Shown here: one piece after another, positions 1 through 6,500 of the stretch
Layout: each line of letters begins with the position of its first letter
How positions within the stretch are numbered: the stretch's first letter is position 1
Source: Cephalothrix spiralis
Taxonomy: Eukaryota > Nemertea > Palaeonemertea > Archinemertea > Cephalotrichidae
Assembly (NCBI GenBank): GCA_032353305.1
Contig: JAUCNG010391590.1
Span: 1-10,851 of the forward strand
Direction: 5' to 3'
DNA length: 10,851 bases
The notes under the pieces: generated by a model
The model's database searches: none
Seen by the model: the letters and a program-made list of their open reading frames with translations, nothing else
Told to the model about the DNA's origin: nothing
Position numbers and translations under genes: made by a program

Positions 1-233
1 TGTTCATTTAGATATTCCTGATTACTTGACTATATCTAATTAAGACAGAGGTTACCAACGTATATCCTATTATTATAATTGTTATCTTATAAAACAATTG
101 ACCAACGAATAATTTGTTATCTCCTTTTGGATTTTACACAAATAACACTCAAGCAATCTGAAAGGCCGTGACGCATTTATTTTCAGTGCTTTTTCTGTCA
201 CATTCATTTTTGGATATAATATTATCGTTTGGA

Positions 234-241
234 TATAAAAA
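234..241 (+). promoter_or_regulatory. possible TATA box of the ankyrin-kinase gene
   Basis: The octamer TATAAAAA lies 55 bases before the ATG at 296 in AT-rich sequence. The spacing fits a core promoter with a short leader of roughly 25 to 30 bases. TATA-like words are common by chance in such DNA, so this is only a candidate. I saw no other clear promoter signal in bases 1-295. Confidence 0.3.
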
Positions 242-295
242 CCAGTTATATATTTAAGGATTCTTTAAGGATAGGATTAATAGAAATTCAAAAAC

Positions 296-2476
296 ATGGA
301 TACAGGACAAAACAGAAACAATAACCTATTTTCGGGATATGATATCAAAGAATCTTTGGTAGGTGCTATTTCGATGCTTAACATAATGACATATTGCAAA
401 AAAGAATTTTTACTCTTGTCAGCATTTTATGGATATTTTGACATAATGAAGTATCTTATTAAAGAAGAAGCGGATATTCATACATTTGATTTCGAAGGAA
501 GAACACTTTTAACCTTGGCTTCATATAGTGGACAAATACGAATGGTTAAGTATCTTATTCAAAACAATGCAGACGTTAATCACATGGATATACATAAATC
601 GACACCATTATTTTACGCAGCTAAAAATGGTCATATAGAATGTGTTCAATTTCTCATTCGAAACAATGCAGACGTTAATCACCTGGATAAGAATAACATG
701 ACACCATTATTTTTAGCAGCTCTTAATGGTCATATAGATTGTGTTCAATTTCTCATTCAAAACAGTGCAGACGTTAATCACATGGATATACATAAATCGA
801 CACCATTATTTTTCGCAGCTAAAAATGGTCATATAGAATGTGTTCAATTTCTCATTCGAAACAATGCAGACGTTAATCACCTGTATAAGAATAACATGAC
901 ACCATTATGTTTTGCAGCTCAAAATGGCCATTTAGATTGTGTCCAATTTCTCATCGAAAACAATGCAGACGTTAATCATATGGATAAATATTACCGGAGT
1001 CCACTGGCTTTATCAGCAATGAATGGGCATTTAGAATGTGTTAAAGTCTTGATAAAAAATGAAACTAGCTCAAGAAAGAACTTCGGTCGAATTCTAAAAA
1101 TGTTATATATGACATCTTGTGATGGACATGTAAGAATTTTAATGTATATTCTGCAAGTAAAGTACAACATCAAAAGTGACATTCTCCTTCATGTACAGGA
1201 AGAAGAATTAATTGATAGCGCAGCATTGAACTTTTCTGATGTTTTGTCAGTCCTTCTAACAAATGTTCAAACATGCTGCAGCATAATGAAAAATATAAAG
1301 CAACATTTTAGTAAACAAATAGAAGACGTTATACAATCAATCGAAAATCGTATTAGGGATCTCAAGCGTCTAAGTCATTGTAAAAATGAACTGTCCGAAT
1401 TTTTAAGCACCTCAAACATTTCGAGGGACCATGTTAATAATATTGTGAAAGGAATTATAATATCGCAAGAAAATAGGAACATAATGGAATCATTTAAAAT
1501 TAAAGAGCACGTCATCGGAAAAGGTGCATTTGGAACTGTAAAACTAGGAGTTTCTACGAATGAAGAAGGTGCAACTCAAAATGTTGCTGTGAAGTGCATT
1601 GATTTCACGCAACATAATTGTAATTTGTCTTTACTAGATCAAGAAACAAGGTGTTTATTAAATCTAAGACATGATAACATTTTAATATTTTACGGACATA
1701 AGTTGGATTATGACTATCGTCTAGAGAAAACATTGATATTTCTTGTTACAGAATTATGTCGAGAGGACCTTAAGAAATATTACATTGATAATGGAAATAT
1801 CAATAACTGCAATCCTGCTCAATCATCAGATTTCAAAAAGAGTGTGCAAATGTTTCTTAACCATGCCATTCAAATTCTCTGTGGAATGGATTACATTCAT
1901 TCCAAGTCATATGTTCATAAAGACATAAAACTCCAAAATATTCTTCTTAGTGATGATAACAAAGCAAAGATTGCTGACTTTGGACTTGCTGATCTCTTAG
2001 AAAGTGGAAAAGAAGAAACTAACAGATTTAAAGGTACTTGGATATACTCAGCACCAGAGGTACTAGAAGTACCAAGAAGGTACTCACCAGCATCAGATGT
2101 GTTTGCCGTGGCATTTTCGCTGACAGAAATGTACAGGGGCAAAGTCTATTACAAGTTAGAGCCGTTCGACAACACTAGAGGTAGGGAGGAAATATTAAAG
2201 ATGCTGAAAAGTGGAGAGAAGCCAGGTATTGGTCTGATAACAACTGATATTGCCAAAGAGATAGAAACAATCGTCAACGGATGTCTTGCTTATGATTACA
2301 GTAATCGTTTAACGGCAGATAGGGCAAAGCAAATGTTCGAAAAGGTTCTCGAGCAGCTTCAGGCCCAAAATCCAAACATGGAACATATCTTCAAGGAAGA
2401 GTTTAAAGTCCCAGATGTCAGTGAGACTGTTATGGATATGTTAAGTCGTGCCCAAACATCAAAGGATAATGTTTAG
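296..2476 (+). CDS. ankyrin-repeat protein kinase, single exon, 726 aa
   Basis: This is a probable cytosolic serine/threonine kinase with an N-terminal ankyrin array for protein binding. Ankyrin repeats of 33 residues cover about 35-265, marked by ADVNHMD-type turns at 92, 125, 158, 191 and 224 and TPL..AA.NGH cores; a degenerate unit follows to about 298. A helical-looking linker (about 300-395) has no domain I recognise. The kinase domain spans about 400-690: glycine loop GKGAFGTV at 408-415, Lys433 in AVK, helix-C Glu450, catalytic loop HKD at 541-543 with Asn548, DFG at 561-563, APE at 586-588, helix-F Asp601 and Arg671. All catalytic residues are present. The HKD lacks the usual Arg, making this a non-RD kinase as in RIPK1. 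The ATG at 296 has a good context (A at -3, G at +4). There are no introns and no signal peptide. It lies opposite to, and probably inside, the ABCB8-like gene. The substrate is unknown. Confidence 0.93.
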   Translation: MDTGQNRNNNLFSGYDIKESLVGAISMLNIMTYCKKEFLLLSAFYGYFDIMKYLIKEEADIHTFDFEGRTLLTLASYSGQIRMVKYLIQNNADVNHMDIHKSTPLFYAAKNGHIECVQFLIRNNADVNHLDKNNMTPLFLAALNGHIDCVQFLIQNSADVNHMDIHKSTPLFFAAKNGHIECVQFLIRNNADVNHLYKNNMTPLCFAAQNGHLDCVQFLIENNADVNHMDKYYRSPLALSAMNGHLECVKVLIKNETSSRKNFGRILKMLYMTSCDGHVRILMYILQVKYNIKSDILLHVQEEELIDSAALNFSDVLSVLLTNVQTCCSIMKNIKQHFSKQIEDVIQSIENRIRDLKRLSHCKNELSEFLSTSNISRDHVNNIVKGIIISQENRNIMESFKIKEHVIGKGAFGTVKLGVSTNEEGATQNVAVKCIDFTQHNCNLSLLDQETRCLLNLRHDNILIFYGHKLDYDYRLEKTLIFLVTELCREDLKKYYIDNGNINNCNPAQSSDFKKSVQMFLNHAIQILCGMDYIHSKSYVHKDIKLQNILLSDDNKAKIADFGLADLLESGKEETNRFKGTWIYSAPEVLEVPRRYSPASDVFAVAFSLTEMYRGKVYYKLEPFDNTRGREEILKMLKSGEKPGIGLITTDIAKEIETIVNGCLAYDYSNRLTADRAKQMFEKVLEQLQAQNPNMEHIFKEEFKVPDVSETVMDMLSRAQTSKDNV
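569..964 (+). repeat. 198-bp tandem duplication within the ankyrin array
   Basis: Bases 569-766 and 767-964 are two tandem copies of a 198-bp unit, each encoding two ankyrin repeats. Roughly the first 140 bases differ at only two or so positions, while the second half has drifted more. The reading frame is kept. This level of identity, silent sites included, points to recent unequal exchange or gene conversion. A third, more diverged unit begins at 965. Confidence 0.9.
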
Positions 2477-2905
2477 CCAGCGAGCACCATGTTTGACTAA
2501 ACATAATAATACAATTACCAGGACTGCGAATAGCAAATGTTTTGAACGTTTGAATCAAAGTGTGCTTCATAAAAAGACTAATGCAACAGCTAACTTTGGA
2601 TGTTTGATGAATTATTTCGTTGTTGTTAGTTTTCTCGTTGTGTTGATATTTTAAATGACTTAATATTTGACAGTGCCTCAGAAATACCGTTACTTTTGTA
2701 TATAGTTTGTGTAATTATTATTTCTATAAAAAATGACGTAGGCTGTTGACCTGTTGTAGACATAATTATATTACTTTTCTTTTCATATCAATCTATATCT
2801 TTAAAAATAAGTCACTAATGTGTCTGAACTCACTTAGTTATTTACGAAACCGAAACACGTATAAACTTGATTGGATATACATGTAGCTGCGTTAGTAAAT
2901 AAAAT
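2477..2905 (+). other. probable 3' UTR of the ankyrin-kinase gene
   Basis: This AT-rich stretch after the TAG stop has no convincing gene on either strand. A short frame at its start overlaps the gene end and looks like chance. The first canonical AATAAA downstream of the stop lies near its right edge; a TATAAA variant hexamer occurs around 2724. The region ends exactly where a TIR element begins at 2906. Confidence 0.4.
2898..2903 (+). terminator. candidate polyadenylation signal AATAAA
   Basis: This is the first canonical AATAAA after the stop codon at 2476, about 420 bases downstream. The adjacent TIR element starts only two bases later, so cleavage 10 to 30 bases on would fall inside transposon sequence. 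The role is inferred from position only. Confidence 0.35.
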
Positions 2906-3300
2906 GGGAAATGTCAAAATAGCGAAGCTTAGCGACGCCTAAGGCAATCCTATCGCTAGAAATTACCCCGATCCACGGTACTCCTTTAGCGCTAAGTCCC
3001 CGGGTTGGGTGGCGGTACATGGCGCTCCACAGCGCAATTTTTATTTTATATAGTATCTAAAAAAAAACATTTTTATAAAAAGCAAAATTATGCTGAAAGT
3101 TAATCTTTCTCAAATTATGTCTGTGTTTTGCTCTTTTGTTCCATTTGCAAACGGATTTTTTCTGTAATAATCTAAAATTCCCCGCCCCTATGGGCAATCC
3201 ATCCATATCGACACTGATAGCGCTCGAAAAAATGTCACGGCCTGCGATGCCGAGCGCCGCTCTAGCGCTAGCGCTACGCAGCGCTATTTTGACATTTCCC
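2906..3300 (+). mobile_element. GCGCTA-rich TIR element (non-autonomous DNA transposon)
   Basis: The ends are 19-base perfect inverted repeats: GGGAAATGTCAAAATAGCG at 2906-2924 and its reverse complement at 3282-3300. The interior has many GCGCTA words and no coding frame that I trust. A second copy lies inverted at 8803-9003. Relative to it, this copy carries an extra AT-rich stretch of about 150 bases (about 3020-3178), probably an insertion. I see no target duplication: the left flank reads AAAAT, the right flank GGCAC. The superfamily is undetermined. Confidence 0.65.
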
Positions 3301-3304
3301 GGCA

Positions 3305-3318
3305 CCCCCCCCCCCCCC
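3305..3318 (+). repeat. C14 homopolymer run
   Basis: There are fourteen consecutive C residues just outside the TIR element ending at 3300. It is one of three long G/C runs in the window. Its length is likely to vary between individuals or reads. Confidence 0.95.
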
Positions 3319-3509
3319 GTGCATTTCATTGACTGGTGCATAAGGATTAAGGATGATGTCATTCCTGATGATGTGTATGCACTCTTTATATATATGGATG
3401 GACCCAAAGCATTTGTAGCATTAAGATAAACAGAAATATGTTTCTTATTCAAATTATCGGTTAAAGTGCACCATGCTTGACTTTCTTGAATAAAAAATAA
3501 ACGACTTAC

Positions 3510-3582
3510 CTGCCCCTGATAAACCACATAGTGCAACTATTTGTCCACGTTTAATATCCAAGTTAAATTCGTCTAAAATAAG
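3510..3582 (-). CDS. ABCB8: ABCB8-like exon: start of ATPase core, into Walker A
   Basis: This encodes [20 protein letters not shown], the strand before the P-loop and the first part of Walker A. The acceptor is TTTATTTCAG and the donor G|GTAAGT. The phase 1 intron cuts Walker A just before the expected Lys-Ser/Thr, which must come from the next exon. That exon is not visible anywhere in 1-3509 on the minus strand. Confidence 0.85.
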
Positions 3583-6500
3583 CTGAAATAAATATAAATT
3601 ATTATAACTTAGAAACTTTGAAATATAAAAAGGGTAAAGCTCAACAAGCACCTTCGCAAAGATCTTATTTGTGGATAATCTCTCAAATGCATAACTTTAC
3701 AATGCGACTTCAGAGATAATATAACTCTAATTATATTATTGGTAAATTTCTTTTTTTTAACCCTTCGGTAATTTTTTTGTTGATCTTGTAAAAATCTACT
3801 CAACTTTTTTTTGGGGGCTGTCACCTGGTCGTTTAAAGAATATTTTGCTGATAGTCTTTAATAATAAACGACAATGTTACGTGTTAGCTATAGAGTATAG
3901 TCTTAAAAATACTACACATAGTTCACTTATTCTATGCCTCTCCAACTCTCTTCCTGTGATTGCTTTGATTTATATGCGTTTTATTATATTTTTTGTTAAT
4001 ATGATTAATAATGAAAATGCATTTATCAGCTTCTACAGTAAATGTGGTTTTCTACACATCTTATATCATTACTGGAAATAATCTTTCCCATATTGTTAAA
4101 TTATTTAATCAGTGGATTCCCCATAATAGCAACCGTATAAGCACCTTATACATTGTATGTGAATAACCTCCGTCAGAGAATCGCTTCCCATTTTCCTCAC
4201 CCTCAGACAGTCACAGAACTCACGTGCGTTCTCAGTGAACTCACTGATTGTCTTGAAGGGTTGGGATTCCCGGAATCACGTATGAGGAACTTACCTATAT
4301 TTGCGAGTCTGCATGCTGTGATTAAAATTAGAATAGTGTAATTGTGAACCCTTTAAATGTATTTTTTGAATAAATTCTACTCAAAATCATCGAATTTCTG
4401 AATCCACTTTTGACCGGTTTATATTGGTCAAACTGAACATAAACCGAACGCATTTGGCGCATCTTCGGCAAATTGCGGAAAATGAAAGTGACGACATTGG
4501 GATAGTGTCCTTTCTTTGGTAACCATTTCACTCGTTGTGCATGATAGCTTTGGTATTTTTCGAATATTGCCGGAATTTCGGGATTCCTTTTACGGAAATT
4601 GCCGATCACACGCCGAATGCGTTCGGGCGGGTTTCGGTCCTTCTTCTTCTTTTATATAAGGCGTCAGAGATGACTGGCTCAAATAGACACTTAATGGTCC
4701 ACTTGCTGAGCATTTACCCGTAGGCCTGTAGACCTAACCCTGCACTCTAATCTATTTTCTATATACCGATTAGCAGTGGGATTTTTACCCCGAAGGGAGG
4801 GACAGTGTCCCACTCCACGTATTTAACCTGACCAAGCCACCCAGGAAGCTATGCGCTGATGAACTTGTTTAAGGTTTCTCCAGATGGAAAGTGGCGTCGA
4901 GACTGGTTATCTAATCAGGGACCCCTGGATTACAGACCCTGCGCTCTGACCGCTTCGCCACCGAGGAACTACTATAGTAGGCGGTGTCTCGGAGACCGGA
5001 ATACAGAGGTAAGACGGAATCTTTCGTGGCATCAGAACGTTTTAACGCGTCCGGAACTTCACCCGAGCCGTTTTCGAACGGCAAGGCTAGCCACCGTAAA
5101 TATGTCGTTCCCTATCCGGGAGTCGAACCCGGGCCGACTGGGTGAAACCAGGAATCCCAGGATCAATGATGCGGGCAAGAAAATCTATGATTTTGATTAG
5201 AGAGAAGTGTCAGTTTGAGATGCCGTTTTTGCATTGAGTAGTAATTTTGAACATAATGTATAAGTTGTGTTTTTGAAAATCGCCTGAAGGCCGAAAATCT
5301 ATACACATTCTTTAAATCTATTCTTGGTATTCAGCATTAGAAAAAAGTATTTGAACTTACTTGATTAGGTCTTGATGGATATGAGAACGAAACGTCTTTG
5401 AATTTGATAAAATCAAAGTCAAAACTTGGTGTTGTCAGCTGGAGGTTTTCATTTCTAGCCCCTCCACTTAATCTTATATTAGGTTTGAATTGCATATACT
5501 GAAAAAAGAAATTGTAAACATAGAACATTTTTGGAATATTTCCACTTTCTGTTCGAAGAACGTCATTTTTTGTGTGCAAAATGTGATCACAAATTTTCTT
5601 TTTAAACTGAGAAAACGTAAATAGAATAGAGAATTGACTTTAAATACATCGAGCAATTAAATAAAAATCAAACTATATGCTTCATAAAGATAGTTTAGTC
5701 AGTTTTAGAAATTTTTTAAATACATATATATTTTACAATTAGAATTGAATGCATTCTTTTAAATTATTTTCAATATAATTATATTACATTTATTTATCAA
5801 GACCCGTTTCTAAAGGAGTTTCCTCGTCTGATGCTCAATTTCGGGCCTGATCTTACATAGGGATTGATCAGATACAATAAAGGGTTTATTTCTAGGAAGT
5901 GTGTAATCCGTTCAGTCCTAAACTATATATCTTCACTTTTCTTGTAATGTCAAGATCAGAGAGGAAGATCTTTCATAATCTCCGAACAATATTGAGCGAA
6001 TTGTTTCGCATACGGGTATATTCTAGTACGTCACAAAAAATTGAATTTAGATATTCGGAAATTCTCGGAAAAACATCAAGAGCATTAATTTGCCGCACGC
6101 ATTTGAAAGCTGACAAAACAACGACTTACAACAAAATCGCTGAAATAAAATAACTTTGGCATCTCAGGATATAACATAAAGCACATATTAAGACTTAGAA
6201 AAAGCTGATCAATGCTTTTAGAGCACAATTATGGCCTGATTTAAGACCGACATAATACCAATGTATATTTGTGGGATCCTCCTAAGGCTAAAATAGGGGG
6301 GGGGGGGGGGTCATTGCGAAGTTAAAACAGCATACCATTTTGATTCATATTCACAACATTATAATTGTAGCCATCCACATAGTTAGAAATGTTCTCTACT
6401 GCGATAGTATATGGGCTTTTTGGCCGCAGTACACTTCCGGGGTCGAAACTTCCGGTCCCAAAAATGTTCTGCGAACGAAAGTATACTGGAGCCATATCGT

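Larger units (their letters stand above)
3583..5360 (-). other. ABCB8-like intron (about 1.8 kb), repeat-bearing
   Basis: This is the largest complete intron of the gene in the window. It contains a possible transposase relic at 4153-4341, an imperfect inverted repeat around 4444-4626, and the SINE-like block 4837-5175. The stretches 3600-4140 and 5200-5355 are AT-rich and I see nothing definable in them. Confidence 0.7.

Noticed and set aside
3057-3536. 159-codon minus-strand frame
   Set aside because: It crosses the TIR element, a C14 run and the true transporter exon in the wrong frame, with no recognisable domain.
4328-4609. 93-codon minus-strand frame
   Set aside because: It lies across the inverted repeat 4444-4626 and shows no domain; more likely a repeat by-product.
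5108-5170. Functional tRNA gene on the minus strand
   Set aside because: The T-arm is perfect, but I cannot form a matching acceptor stem, D-arm or A-box at the right spacing.
4859-5200. 113-codon plus-strand open frame
   Set aside because: It runs antisense through the tRNA-like SINE block; its RESNPGR stretch is just the translated T-arm. No sign of selection as protein.
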